Positions 1 through 8,374 are shown, numbered from the stretch's first letter. The stretch: DNA of 64,000 bases from an uncultured Clostridia bacterium (GCA_934247225.1 CAKQJE010000007.1:1-64000), one strand, 5' to 3'. Translations and numbers: made by a program. Notes: generated from the sequence alone by a model not told the origin.

Positions 1-77
1 TTGTTTGTACTTTCTTTGCCATTTTTCGTTCCTCAAAATGTTTTAGTTTTTTTGTCCAACATTTTGGGGGCACTTCA
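1..77 (-). mobile_element. Left-truncated insertion sequence end, with first codons of its transposase gene
   Basis: Read on the minus strand, the segment begins at about 77 with a terminal-repeat-like sequence (TGAAGTGCCCCCAAAATG) followed by a perfect 9-bp inverted repeat (34-42 against 58-66). It then has a GAGGAACG ribosome site and an ATG at 20-22 opening a frame M-A-K-K-V-Q-T that runs off the window. This layout (terminal repeat, short leader, small ORF) is typical of IS elements with an orfA-like first gene; the IS family is not certain. It abuts the 203-bp repeat copy that follows, so two mobile elements have landed in or next to that repeat. Confidence 0.5.
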
Positions 78-110
78 GTGATATAAGCCTTCCCGGTTGG
101 GGAAGGGGGG

Positions 111-1195
111 ATAGTTTATCATATGAAGTGCAACACCTAATAAAAAAATAGACAACATAGCAATTTTTGTGTACAATGAATTTACCACAAAACAAAATAA
201 CACAAGGAGTTGCTATGCTGTCATATATTCATTTTACACACAATGAACGAATTTGTCTACAAAATTTACTCAGTGAAGGAAAATCTTTACGTCAAATAGC
301 TTTGGTATTAGGCAGAAGCCCGTCTACTATTAGTCGGGAGATCAAAAGAAATCGCACAAAGTATCCCAAGCATAAAAGCAACAATAAGTATCATTATCAC
401 CATTGGCGTGCGCAAATATTAACAATTTGTCGCCGCAGACAAGATCGCAGAACCGCTTTGAAACCGAATAGTTTTAAATATAACTACATAATAGAAAAAT
501 TAAATCAATTTTGGTCTCCAGAACAAATTTCTATGCGTTTGAGAATTGATTACCCCGACCAAATCGTCGGCGTAGCTACTATTTACAGATATATAAAACG
601 TAAGGATTTCTCTGGAATTACAAAGCGTACACATCTTCGTAGAAAAGGAAAAAACAGACATTTAGTACATAAAAACTGCTATGTAATTCATCCCGATCGA
701 AGAATTCCCGAATGGACAGAAGAAATAAAAAGCCGTTCAAGAATCGGCGATTGGGAGGGTGATACTATTTACGGCGGCGTAGGAAAGGGATTGGTTGTGA
801 CTTTGGTTGACAGAAAATCACGTTTTTTAAAAGCGGGGCTACTTAATAGCAGGAATGCCGAAGAAACAAGAGCGGTCATCGAACAAATGCTTAGCGGACA
901 CGCTATACATAGTTTGTCATTAGATAACGGCTCTGAATTTGCCGATTTCAAAATATTGGAAGAAAACATCAACGCTCCCGTGTATTTTGCCGAACCGCAT
1001 AAGCCTTGGCAACGCGGAACCAACGAAAATACTAACGATATTTTAAGATTTTTCTTCCCAAAAGGTTACGATTTCCATAAACTCACACAGGCACGATTGG
1101 ATGCAATCGTTGATATGATCAACGATCGACCTCGCAAATGTCTTAATTGGAAATCTCCACGAGAAATTTTTGTTGCACTTGCTTGACAATCCGCC
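111..1195 (+). mobile_element. IS30-family insertion sequence, apparently complete
   Basis: The ends carry imperfect inverted repeats whose best-matched core is AAGTGCAACA (126-135) against TGTTGCACTT (1171-1180). Both cores lie 15 bases inside the element borders. Comparison with the uninterrupted repeat at 53779-53981 places the insertion in a G-run, with a probable 3-4 bp G duplication (GGGG side at 105-110, GGG at 1196-1198). One transposase gene fills the element. Complete ends and an open reading frame suggest a recent and possibly active copy. Confidence 0.8.
215..1186 (+). CDS. IS30-family transposase
   Basis: This 323-residue DDE transposase is predicted to cut and join the ends of its own IS30 element. 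The N-terminus has a helix-turn-helix (around GKSLRQIALVLGRSPSTISR) followed by the usual basic stretch. The integrase core holds the family acidic residues: D in IGDWEGDT, D in SLDNGSEF and E in RGTNENTN, with the downstream N-D-RPRK signature. I chose the ATG at 215 because AAGGAG lies at 204-209, and IS30 proteins normally begin just before the HTH. An upstream in-frame ATG at 167 would add 16 residues that fit no family member. The stop codon lies inside the right terminal repeat. The frame is intact, so it may be functional. Confidence 0.93.
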   Translation: MLSYIHFTHNERICLQNLLSEGKSLRQIALVLGRSPSTISREIKRNRTKYPKHKSNNKYHYHHWRAQILTICRRRQDRRTALKPNSFKYNYIIEKLNQFWSPEQISMRLRIDYPDQIVGVATIYRYIKRKDFSGITKRTHLRRKGKNRHLVHKNCYVIHPDRRIPEWTEEIKSRSRIGDWEGDTIYGGVGKGLVVTLVDRKSRFLKAGLLNSRNAEETRAVIEQMLSGHAIHSLSLDNGSEFADFKILEENINAPVYFAEPHKPWQRGTNENTNDILRFFFPKGYDFHKLTQARLDAIVDMINDRPRKCLNWKSPREIFVALA

Positions 1196-1435
1196 GGGAC
1201 CGCTTGCGGTGGAAGAGGACCACCATAAAGCCGGGAAAAGCACTGAGTCTGATTTAATTACAGCTTCAAGAAAAACTTCTGAAATGTCAAGCTTTGATTT
1301 TAGTTACAGTCTGCACAGTCTTCTTTCGTCTTTTGTTCGCTTGCGCGAGCAAAATCCGCATTCCCCGAATGGGGAAGGTAGGAAATTTAAACGCTGTCTA
1401 AGGCAAAGGCTTTTGGGGTTTATTGCAAAAGAATA

Positions 1436-2770
1436 TCAAAGCGTGACGCAGAAGGAGATTACGTTGCCGTCCTTTTTCGTTACCGTAATGTTGCCTTTGT
1501 GAAGTTCGGCTATGGCTTTAACGACCGAAAGACCTATACCGTGTCCGCCCGTCGCGCTGTTTCTCGAAGAATCGGGACGATAAAATCTCTCGAAAAGTAA
1601 ATCGAGATTGCCGCCCGGAAGATTGTCGGTAGTATTTTCAACGGTGATTTTCTTGTATTTTCCGCTCTTTTTAAGCGAAAAACAGATTTTTCCGTTTTTG
1701 TCGGAGTATTTAACGGCGTTATCCATAAGCGCGGAAATCATTTCCTTTATCATTCCCATATCGCCGTTTAAGGACAAATCGGGCGCGATTTCCGCGGTAA
1801 GCTCTTTGTTTTCGGCTTTTGCAACGACGAAATATCCTTTCAGATTTTCCTCGCAGACTTCCGAAAGCGAAAATTCGGAAAAGCCGAGTTTTTTATCTTC
1901 TTCGTCGATTTTCGATAGGAAAACGAGCTTGTTTGTGAGAGAAGTAAGCTCTTTAACCTGTTCTTTTATCGTTTTCGTCCACTCGTTTTCGCCCGAATCG
2001 AATTCTAAAACGTCGCAACTCGCACCGATAACGGTAAGGGGAGTTTTCAATTCGTGGCTCGCGTCGGTGATAAAGCGTTTTTGCTTTTTATAGCTTTCGG
2101 CGATAGGCTTCATAACCGCGCCCGAAAGAATTATGATAAGAACGAAAACGACTATAAGCCCCGCAACGCTTATGAGTACGCTCGCTTGCAAAAAGTCCTT
2201 AAAAGTGGAAAGATCTCTCGAACAATCGAGAAAAACGTAAGCTTTTCTTCCGTCCGAAAAATCTACGAGTTTGTAGCGATATACGGATATTTTACCCTCG
2301 GTTTTGGCTTTTTTAATCAGATTTTCGGCATACGATTTTGCCGTTTCGTCGTCTATCGCGGCGATATTTTCGGTGTCTGTGAGTTCGATTTCGGTTCCCG
2401 AAGAACTTAAAATCACCGTGAAATATCTCGTTTCGAACGGCGCTTCGGGGGAGTGAATTCTGTCGCCCGGCGAAGCGGGCTTGTTTGTCGGCGTGTTGCC
2501 GTCGTCTGTATTTCCGCCGTTTTGGTCGCCGTTCGGGTCTTCCTTCGGTGGCTCTTTTGCGGGATCCTTAGACGGATCGTCTATGCCGTCGTCGGGTTTA
2601 TTCTGAGGGAATTTGCCGTTATTTTCGGCGATAAGTTCGATTTTCGCTATCGCGGAATTCGTTATGTCGGAGTAGTTTTTTATATTTATAATTCCGATTA
2701 TCGCCGACAAAACAAGAGTTGTGGCGACCATTGCGGAAACGATGAATTTTATTCTGAGCTTTTTAAGCAT
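1436..2770 (-). CDS. Sensor histidine kinase
   Basis: A 444-residue membrane sensor kinase. It has one membrane helix at about 8-29, an extracytoplasmic region, a second helix at about 195-220, a HisKA domain with the phospho-acceptor H239 (DASHELKTP), and an ATPase domain with N-box N351 and G-box GGHGIGL (408-414). The extracytoplasmic part begins with a 60-residue low-complexity stretch rich in Pro, Asp, Asn and Gly (about 55-110), probably a flexible spacer through the wall, before a small sensor domain. It overlaps the response regulator by 8 bases and is translated after it from the same mRNA. No recognisable ligand-binding family is seen, so the signal is unknown. Confidence 0.92.
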   Translation of the reverse strand: MLKKLRIKFIVSAMVATTLVLSAIIGIINIKNYSDITNSAIAKIELIAENNGKFPQNKPDDGIDDPSKDPAKEPPKEDPNGDQNGGNTDDGNTPTNKPASPGDRIHSPEAPFETRYFTVILSSSGTEIELTDTENIAAIDDETAKSYAENLIKKAKTEGKISVYRYKLVDFSDGRKAYVFLDCSRDLSTFKDFLQASVLISVAGLIVVFVLIIILSGAVMKPIAESYKKQKRFITDASHELKTPLTVIGASCDVLEFDSGENEWTKTIKEQVKELTSLTNKLVFLSKIDEEDKKLGFSEFSLSEVCEENLKGYFVVAKAENKELTAEIAPDLSLNGDMGMIKEMISALMDNAVKYSDKNGKICFSLKKSGKYKKITVENTTDNLPGGNLDLLFERFYRPDSSRNSATGGHGIGLSVVKAIAELHKGNITVTKKDGNVISFCVTL

Positions 2771-3446
2771 TTTCGTCCTCCAACATATAACCGACGTTTC
2801 TGACGACCTTTATATTTACCTTCGATTCGAGTTTTTTAAGCTTTTTTCTCAAATAAGAAATGTAAGTCCACACCACGTTGATTTCCGTTTCGCTGTCGAA
2901 GCCCCAGATCCTGTCCATAAGCTTTTCGGGCGAAAAGACCGTGGAGGGATTAAGCATGAACGCTTCCATTATCTGAAATTCCTTGGAAGTAAGAGGCAAA
3001 GAGCCTTTCGGGGTCGATAATTCGAAACGGTCTCTGTCGAGCGATAAATCGCGGAAACGCAAGGTATTTTCTTTAATTTCGCCCGATCTTCTCGTTATCG
3101 AACGAATTCTCGCAAGAAGTTCCTCGCTTGCAAACGGTTTGGTTAAGTAATCGTCTGCGCCGAGATCGAGACCCTTTACTTTATCGTCGATTTCGGTTTT
3201 CGCCGTCAGAATAAGCACGGGAACGGATTTGCCTTTTTCTCTTATTTCTTTAAGCACGGTAAGTCCGTCCTTTTTCGGCATCATTATGTCGAGAATAACC
3301 GCGTCGTAAGCGGCTTCGTCCGAGAGAATATAATCGAGTGCGTCCTCGCCGTTATAAACGGCGTCGACGGAGTAGTTATTTCGTTTTAAAATCGCCGTGA
3401 GCGCGTTGGAAAGCGGCTTTTCGTCTTCGCATAAAAGAAGTTTCAT
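2763..3446 (-). CDS. OmpR/PhoB-family response regulator
   Basis: A 227-residue transcription regulator with an N-terminal receiver domain and a C-terminal winged helix. The receiver has acidic pocket residues near the start (CEDE), the phosphorylated D53 (ILDIMMP), the conserved T81 (LILTAK) and K103 (LTKPFA). The winged-helix domain spans about 125-222 and ends with the usual VWTYISYLRKKL recognition region and RNVGYML wing. It is transcribed just before the histidine kinase, which is its expected partner. Target genes are not visible here; the flanking DUF1508 gene is separated from it by a terminator. Confidence 0.94.
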   Translation of the reverse strand: MKLLLCEDEKPLSNALTAILKRNNYSVDAVYNGEDALDYILSDEAAYDAVILDIMMPKKDGLTVLKEIREKGKSVPVLILTAKTEIDDKVKGLDLGADDYLTKPFASEELLARIRSITRRSGEIKENTLRFRDLSLDRDRFELSTPKGSLPLTSKEFQIMEAFMLNPSTVFSPEKLMDRIWGFDSETEINVVWTYISYLRKKLKKLESKVNIKVVRNVGYMLEDENA

Positions 3447-3498
3447 ATGTATTCTCCTTATTCGGCATAATAATAGCTTACATACCTTAATCGAAGTT

Positions 3499-3537
3499 TA
3501 AAAAACGCGCGGAAAAATCAAAAGTTTTTCCGCGCGT
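3499..3537 (-). terminator. Intrinsic terminator after the DUF1508 protein gene
   Basis: A 13-bp stem, ACGCGCGGAAAAA (3505-3517) paired with TTTTTCCGCGCGT (3525-3537), with a T-rich tail on the minus strand. It separates the DUF1508 gene from the two-component operon. Confidence 0.85.
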
Positions 3538-3545
3538 GAATTTGA

Positions 3546-5009
3546 TTATTGATTTTCGGCGAGCTTTGCCGTTTTTAAGAAACTTCTTACGCTTTCTATC
3601 GCGCTCTGGCACGCGGAAAGCTGGGAGTAAGTTTCGCCGATGCAAAGCGTAAGCTTGTGGTCGTTTCTGAGTTTGAAAAAATATCTGCCTTTTTTGTCGC
3701 TGTCGATAATGAAATTACCTGCCAGGGCGTTTTTGGTGATATTCTCGATAGCCTCTTTTGCCGAAGCGTAAGAGGAATAAGATTCGCTGCTTAAAAGAAG
3801 TTCGCCGTTGGAAGCGCGGAGCTGAGCCATAAATTCGTCGTCGATAGGCGTGATAACCCATTTGCCGCTGTATTTTTTTGTCTGAGCGGCATTGTCGGGC
3901 GCGGGAACGTACTTGATTATCGTGATATCTTTCTCGACTCCGTCTGAAACAGGCGAGTCGACGAATTTTTTAACCGATTCTATCGATTTAAGGCACGCCG
4001 ACTTATTCGGATAAGTTTCGCCTACGCATAAAAATCTGTTCTGGCTTGTTTTAAGCTTGAAGTAAAAATTTTTCTTTTTGTCGCGGTAATAAGTGAAATT
4101 CTCGTCTATCGCGGCGTTTTTCTGTATCGTTCCGATACCTTTTCTCGCTCCGTCGGGGGTGGAGTAGGTTTCGCTCGTGAGCATAAGTTCTTTGTTGTTT
4201 GCGTAAAGATAAGCCACGAATTCGCCTTCGCCTTTCTCCTTGATCACCCATTTGCCTACCGCTTTTTTAACGGAGGCGGAAGCCTTTTCGTTAGCTTTCA
4301 CCGCAAGTTTTTCGGCAAATTTCGCATTCGTTCTGCCCGTTTTTTTCTCGGTTTTGTTTTCGACCTTTTTGTCTGCCATTTCGTTTTCCTCCTTGTCTTC
4401 GGTAACTTCCGCGGCGTTTTCGCCCGCGATATCGTCTATTTTAAGTTGACGAATTTCATTTTCGGAAGTCGCGGATTTTTGTCCGTTTTCGGTTTTTTCG
4501 TTTTCGGGCTTCTGCTCGTTATTTTGTTCGTTTCCGGATTTGTCACCGTTTGAAATTTTACGATCTTTCAGGCTGTTTTTCCGCGATTTATCCGATTTTT
4601 TAAATTTTTCGTCCTTTTGCGCGCGTCCGGAAATCGTTTCCGTTGCCGCCTCTTCCGAGGCAGGCTCTTTTGCTTCCTTAACTTCCTTGTCGGCTTTGAC
4701 TTCTTTCGCCTCGTTTTTAAGCGGCGGGAATTCCGTCCTTAAAACTCCGTAGTATCCTTTTTCGCCTTTGAGCCAATCCATTTCCGTTTTTTCGAACTCG
4801 GGGCTTTTTCCCTCTCCGAAACTGACGTCCTCGCGGTTGTCGTTTGCGATGGGAACTTCTTCGAGCATCTTGGCGTACTCGGCGTCCCGCTTGATCCGCG
4901 CGTTTTTCGCCGATATCGAAACGAGAACGATAACGAGCGCGATAATCGCGGCGGCGGAGATACAAACGATGACGATATTGTCCGCCAGAAATTTTAATAT
5001 TGCTTCCAC
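3546..5009 (-). CDS. Membrane-anchored protein with tandem DUF1508 (YegP-like) domains
   Basis: I chose the GTG at 5007-5009 as start because AAAGGAG precedes it at a normal distance and the next residues form a membrane helix (about 10-30). The longer frame upstream has no such support. The product (487 residues) has the helix, then about 200 residues of very charged Lys/Glu/Asn-rich linker, then two DUF1508 units at roughly 250-360 and 385-480. Each unit has the W-V-I...F-A-L-A-S-N-G-style strand pair and the SETYS..ASA helix. DUF1508 modules are usually small soluble proteins of unknown function, so this anchored, long-linker arrangement is unusual. It is a single-gene unit ending at a strong terminator. 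Confidence 0.8.
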   Translation of the reverse strand: MEAILKFLADNIVIVCISAAAIIALVIVLVSISAKNARIKRDAEYAKMLEEVPIANDNREDVSFGEGKSPEFEKTEMDWLKGEKGYYGVLRTEFPPLKNEAKEVKADKEVKEAKEPASEEAATETISGRAQKDEKFKKSDKSRKNSLKDRKISNGDKSGNEQNNEQKPENEKTENGQKSATSENEIRQLKIDDIAGENAAEVTEDKEENEMADKKVENKTEKKTGRTNAKFAEKLAVKANEKASASVKKAVGKWVIKEKGEGEFVAYLYANNKELMLTSETYSTPDGARKGIGTIQKNAAIDENFTYYRDKKKNFYFKLKTSQNRFLCVGETYPNKSACLKSIESVKKFVDSPVSDGVEKDITIIKYVPAPDNAAQTKKYSGKWVITPIDDEFMAQLRASNGELLLSSESYSSYASAKEAIENITKNALAGNFIIDSDKKGRYFFKLRNDHKLTLCIGETYSQLSACQSAIESVRSFLKTAKLAENQ

Positions 5010-5246
5010 AAATACTCCTTTAATAAATAAGGTCGTGCGTTTTGTTTGAAATATGCCGTATTGAGCGGTACGACCTTTCGTTTCGGGCTGATTTTCACCC
5101 GTTTCGTGCTTATTATACAACTATTTTTCTTTGCTGTCAAGATTATTGCCGCAAGCCCGATTTTGTTGCCGAAATTTAAGAAATATGTTACAATAAAAGG
5201 ACAAAACGCAGGGATCGGGATAAGTTCCCGAAACGCGGTGATATTT

Positions 5247-5861
5247 ATGATACTTTTTTTCGATACCGAAACCACGGGGCTTGTTCCCGGGCGGATAATA
5301 CAACTTTCTTACATAATGCAAAGCGAAACGGAAACGATTGCCAAAAATTTCTTTTTCGCCGTTTCTTATATAGAGCCGTCGGCGGTCGCCGTCCACGGCT
5401 TCACGCCCGAAAAACTCGCGATTTTATCGAACGGGCATACTTTTTCGACCGATACGGAAGAAATTTACGACGATTTTTTATCCGCAGACCTTATCGTCGC
5501 GCATAACGTGAAGTTCGATATAAATTTTATGATCGCGGAATTCTGTTATCAGGACAGGCGTTTCCGCTACAAACAGGAATTCGATACGATGAAGTTCTTC
5601 ACCGAAATAATGAAACTCCCGCGCGAAAACCACAAGGGGTATAAGTATCCCAAGCTTTCGGAACTTACGGAGTTTCTGGATATTTATCCTTACGACGTAA
5701 CGCGCAAATCGGGCGAGCTTTTTTCGATAAATTCCGTCGGCGGACATGACGCGAGATACGATACCGCTGCGCTTTACCTTGCCTTTAACGAGGGCGCGGG
5801 AAGGTACGCGGAACTTAACGAAATAAAACAAAAATACATTTCGGGCGAGCAGTGTGATTAA
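5247..5861 (+). CDS. DEDDh-type 3'-5' exonuclease (DnaQ-like)
   Basis: The 204-residue product carries the exonuclease motifs of the DnaQ/RNase T superfamily: D6 and E8 (FFDTETTG), D91 (HNVKFD), and H167 with D172 (GGHDARYD). Proteins of this length with only the nuclease domain act as proofreading-like or DNA/RNA trimming exonucleases; no polymerase or helicase domain is attached. An upstream in-frame ATG at 5046 would add 67 residues running through the neighbouring promoter region with no domain match, so I start at 5247, although its ribosome site is weak. It runs convergently to the DUF308 gene, with a 14-bp repeat and a shared terminator between them. Confidence 0.85.
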   Translation: MILFFDTETTGLVPGRIIQLSYIMQSETETIAKNFFFAVSYIEPSAVAVHGFTPEKLAILSNGHTFSTDTEEIYDDFLSADLIVAHNVKFDINFMIAEFCYQDRRFRYKQEFDTMKFFTEIMKLPRENHKGYKYPKLSELTEFLDIYPYDVTRKSGELFSINSVGGHDARYDTAALYLAFNEGAGRYAELNEIKQKYISGEQCD

Positions 5862-5877
5862 ACGCAAAATATGTCGA

Positions 5878-5891
5878 TAATCGACTTATAG
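5878..5891 (+). repeat. 14-bp repeat TAATCGACTTATAG, copy 1
   Basis: Exact copy of a motif found eight times in the window. It lies between two convergent genes and is followed by N5 and a T-run. Here its last part is tandemly duplicated (see 5886-5929). Confidence 0.8.
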
Positions 5892-5929
5892 CCCTGTTTT
5901 TGATAAATTATAGCCTTGTTTTTGATAAA
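5886..5929 (+). repeat. 22-bp tandem duplication at the 14-bp repeat
   Basis: Two adjacent 22-bp units, 5886-5907 and 5908-5929, of the form TTATAGCCYTGTTTTTGATA plus two bases. They differ at one base. The first unit includes the end of the 14-bp repeat, so the repeat has been extended locally by duplication. Confidence 0.8.
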
Positions 5930-5932
5930 AAT

Positions 5933-5966
5933 AAAAGCTTCTTCGCGCGCTGCGGAGAAGCTTTTT
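5933..5966. terminator. Bidirectional intrinsic terminator
   Basis: AAAAGCTTCT (5933-5942) pairs with AGAAGCTTTT (5956-5965). The stem has A-runs and T-runs on both sides and sits between convergent genes, so it can end transcription from both. Confidence 0.85.
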
Positions 5967-5979
5967 GTATGTTTAAAAA

Positions 5980-6483
5980 TCAAACGAGTTTTTTGCCGAA
6001 GAACATAAACACGCCGTCGACGATCATCAGAACGCCGATAACGATAAGGAACGTGTCGACGAACTGCCAGGTCGAAGCGATAAGCAAAACGCCGAGAACT
6101 ATCGTGAATATAGCCGAAAGAAGGGCGATTATGTTAATTTTCGAAAATCTGAAACAGGCGATAAGTTCGATAACGCCTTTCGCTGCGAGGATTACGCCGA
6201 TTACGAGAAGGATTATTTGAAGGAATAAAAATCCGCCTAAGATGATGAGCGCGCCGATCGCCGCGGTTACGACGCCGTAAATAACGTCGCCTTTTATAAT
6301 AGCGAGAACGCCGATTACGATTGCGATTATGCCGACTACGAGCATCGCGTATTTAAGAAGTTCGGTCCTGAAAATGCAGAGCATTGCGCCGAGTACGATG
6401 TAAATAAGCGAGGAAATGAGCAAATTTTTGTCTTCCGTCGAGCGTACTCTTTTAACTTTCGTTTTGTCTTTTTTTGCTGCCAT
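5980..6483 (-). CDS. DUF308/HdeD-like membrane protein
   Basis: A 167-residue protein with a Lys-rich cytoplasmic N-terminus and about six closely spaced hydrophobic helices ending in FGKKLV. The helix-glycine pattern (IGVLAIIKGD, VIGVILAAKGVIEL, VIGVLMIVDGVF) is typical of the DUF308/HdeD family, whose biochemical role is not settled; some members are acid-stress proteins. The start at 6483 follows AAAAGGAGAAAACA; the longer frame begins within the intergenic region. It stands alone, with its 3' end facing the exonuclease gene. Confidence 0.8.
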   Translation of the reverse strand: MAAKKDKTKVKRVRSTEDKNLLISSLIYIVLGAMLCIFRTELLKYAMLVVGIIAIVIGVLAIIKGDVIYGVVTAAIGALIILGGFLFLQIILLVIGVILAAKGVIELIACFRFSKINIIALLSAIFTIVLGVLLIASTWQFVDTFLIVIGVLMIVDGVFMFFGKKLV

Positions 6484-6552
6484 TGTTTTCTCCTTTTCGC
6501 TTGACCCGTCCGAAAATTCCGAATGCGGGAACAAGCAAAGCTTTTTGGTTTT

Positions 6553-7479
6553 TTATTTTAAAAAGCCTTCGACTATTTTTTCTTCGGCTTCTTTTTCGGT
6601 TAAACCGAGCGAAGTGAGTTTTATAAGCTGTTCGCCCGCGATTTTGCCTATCGCCGCTTCGTGGATAAGGCTTGCGTCGATATTGTTCGCGTTAAGTTCG
6701 GGTTTTGCGGTGACCGTGCCGTTATCCATGATTATCGCGTCGCATTCGGTATGCCCCGAGCATTTGTTGTTTCCGTCCACGCACGAAATGTATTTCTGAT
6801 GCGAGTCGTCTTTGGCGATAGACCTCGAAATAACGTGCGCGCCCGAGTTTTTACCGTTCAGCGCAACGTGGAAGTCGGTTTCGGCGTACTGCTTGCCGTG
6901 AGTCATTATCTTTTCGTGAATGACGAGAGTGGCGTTGTCTTTCAGAACGGCTTCGGTTTTTCTTATCGCGGAGTCCACGCCCTTGATCTGCGCCGTTTCC
7001 ATGGTCATCGAACCGCCTTCGTCGATTTCGACAAGGGTGGTGGGGTTTAAAACTCTTTCGCCCGAGCCGTCGCCCTCTCCGTAATGCTTTTCGATATACA
7101 AAACCCTGGCGTTTTTGCCGATATGGAAGGAATGAATTCCGTCGTGTTCGCTTTTGTCCTTGCCGCCGTTATGAATTCCGCACCCCGCAACGATCGTGAC
7201 GTCCGCGCCGTCCGCAACGTAAAAGTCGTTGTAAACAAGGTCGTTCAAGCCCGTTTCGGTAAGAATTACGGGAATATCGACCCTTTCGCCCTTCGTTTCG
7301 GACTTGATGTATATGTCTATGCCGGGTTTATCGGTTTTGGTTACGATGTCTATGTGCGCCGTAGTCTGCCGTCCCGCGAGCTTTCCGTTTTCGCGGACGT
7401 TATAAGCTCCCGTCGGGATACCCTCTAACCCCGCGACTTCTTTAAGAAGATTTTTTTCTATTCCGCCGAGTTCCATCAT
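6553..7479 (-). CDS. SufB/SufD-family Fe-S cluster scaffold, short form
   Basis: A 308-residue SufBD-core protein built from the right-handed parallel beta-helix and the conserved C-terminal segment with LIHEAAIGKI and EQLIKLTSLGL. Canonical SufB is about 470 residues, so the N-terminal region is much reduced. Three cysteines (C in YISCVDG, NKCSG, TECDA) cluster in the late beta-helix, where SufB cysteines act in cluster assembly. It overlaps the SufC-like ATPase gene by ATGA and has two adjacent ATG codons behind AAGGAGG; either could be used. With only SufC beside it and no SufS, SufU or SufD, this matches the two-gene SUF-like minimal system (SMS) known from anaerobes and archaea. It is predicted to build Fe-S clusters in the cytoplasm. 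Confidence 0.85.
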   Translation of the reverse strand: MMELGGIEKNLLKEVAGLEGIPTGAYNVRENGKLAGRQTTAHIDIVTKTDKPGIDIYIKSETKGERVDIPVILTETGLNDLVYNDFYVADGADVTIVAGCGIHNGGKDKSEHDGIHSFHIGKNARVLYIEKHYGEGDGSGERVLNPTTLVEIDEGGSMTMETAQIKGVDSAIRKTEAVLKDNATLVIHEKIMTHGKQYAETDFHVALNGKNSGAHVISRSIAKDDSHQKYISCVDGNNKCSGHTECDAIIMDNGTVTAKPELNANNIDASLIHEAAIGKIAGEQLIKLTSLGLTEKEAEEKIVEGFLK

Positions 7480-8210
7480 AACGCCTCCTTGGATTTGTTT
7501 TGTAAAACGTTGCAGGCGGAGGGAACGCTTAAAAGCTCGGGCAGGACGTCTGCGCCCTTGCCGTCTTTCGCTACTTTTCCGTCCGAAATAACGACTATTC
7601 TGTCCGCAATGGATAAAATTCTTTCCTGGTGCGAGATGATGAGAAGCGATTCCGAAGTTTTAGCCGCGAGATTTTCGAAAACCCTGATGAGACTGTTGAA
7701 ACTCCACAAATCGATACCCGCTTCGGGTTCGTCGAAAACGGTGAATTTGCTTTTTCTCGCAAGCGTTACGGCGATTTCGATACGTTTAAGTTCGCCGCCC
7801 GAAAGGCTGGAATTGATTTCTCTGTTCACGTATTCCCTCGCGCAAAGCCCGACTTCCGAAAGGTAAGAGCATATTTCCGAAACCGAAAGCTTTTTGCCGC
7901 TCGCGATTTCGATCAAATCGGTGACGGTGATGCCTTTGAATTTAACGGGTTGCTGAAACGCGAACGCTATTCCCGCCCTCGCGCGGTCGGTAACGGAAAG
8001 GTCGGTTATGTCTTTTCCGTCGAATATAATCCTGCCGCTCGTGGGTTTTAAAATACCCATAATAAGCTTTGCGAGCGTGGATTTACCTCCGCCGTTCGGA
8101 CCCGTGAAAGCGATGAATTTCTCGCTTAAATCAAGGCTCACGTCCTTTATAATATCTTTTTTTTCTCCGTTGTTTTCCGCGGAGTAACAAACGTTTTTTA
8201 ATTCGAGCAT
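7476..8210 (-). CDS. SufC-like Fe-S assembly ABC ATPase
   Basis: A 244-residue ABC ATPase with Walker A GPNGGGKST, Q-loop (AFQQP), signature LSGGELKR, Walker B VFDEPEAGID and the switch histidine (ISHQE). The DEPEAGID form of the Walker B region resembles SufC (DEIDSGLD) rather than transport ATPases, and there is no permease nearby. The start at 8210 follows AGGAGAATTT; the longer frame runs into the promoter. It is the first gene of the two-gene operon with the SufB-like scaffold, to which it should bind and supply ATP-driven conformational change. Confidence 0.87.
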   Translation of the reverse strand: MLELKNVCYSAENNGEKKDIIKDVSLDLSEKFIAFTGPNGGGKSTLAKLIMGILKPTSGRIIFDGKDITDLSVTDRARAGIAFAFQQPVKFKGITVTDLIEIASGKKLSVSEICSYLSEVGLCAREYVNREINSSLSGGELKRIEIAVTLARKSKFTVFDEPEAGIDLWSFNSLIRVFENLAAKTSESLLIISHQERILSIADRIVVISDGKVAKDGKGADVLPELLSVPSACNVLQNKSKEAL

Positions 8211-8238
8211 AAATTCTCCTCGATAATTTTCCGTCAAA

Positions 8239-8268
8239 ATTATACCACTTGCAAACAAAAAAAGTCAA
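8239..8268 (-). promoter_or_regulatory. Promoter of the suf-like operon
   Basis: On the minus strand TTGACT (8263-8268), an 18-base spacer and TATAAT (8239-8244), placed about 30 bases before the SufC-like start codon. Confidence 0.75.
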
Positions 8269-8374
8269 CAGCTTTGGCGAGGTAGTTGACTTTAATATAA
8301 ATGATTTCGATTTTTTAATAAATTTTCTTTGTCTTTTAACTATCCTTTTGTTTAAAGATTGCATTTGAAATTGT

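Larger units (their letters stand above)
88..1378 (+). repeat. 203-bp hairpin-ended repeat, copy 1, split by an IS30 element
   Basis: Positions 88-110 and about 1196-1378 together match the reverse complement of 53779-53981 over nearly their whole length. Each end is a small hairpin of the CCTTCCC...GGGGAAGG type. The inner TTTTG..CAAAA stem-loop (about 1331-1354) differs between copies by paired changes that keep the stem. No coding potential is evident. It is a MITE-like or REP-like element; the intact copy serves as the empty site for the IS30 insertion. Confidence 0.75.

Noticed and set aside
1170..1502. ORF of about 110 codons after the transposase
   Set aside because: It crosses the 203-bp repeat and the end of the histidine kinase gene on the other strand; the repeat's other copy does not keep a frame.
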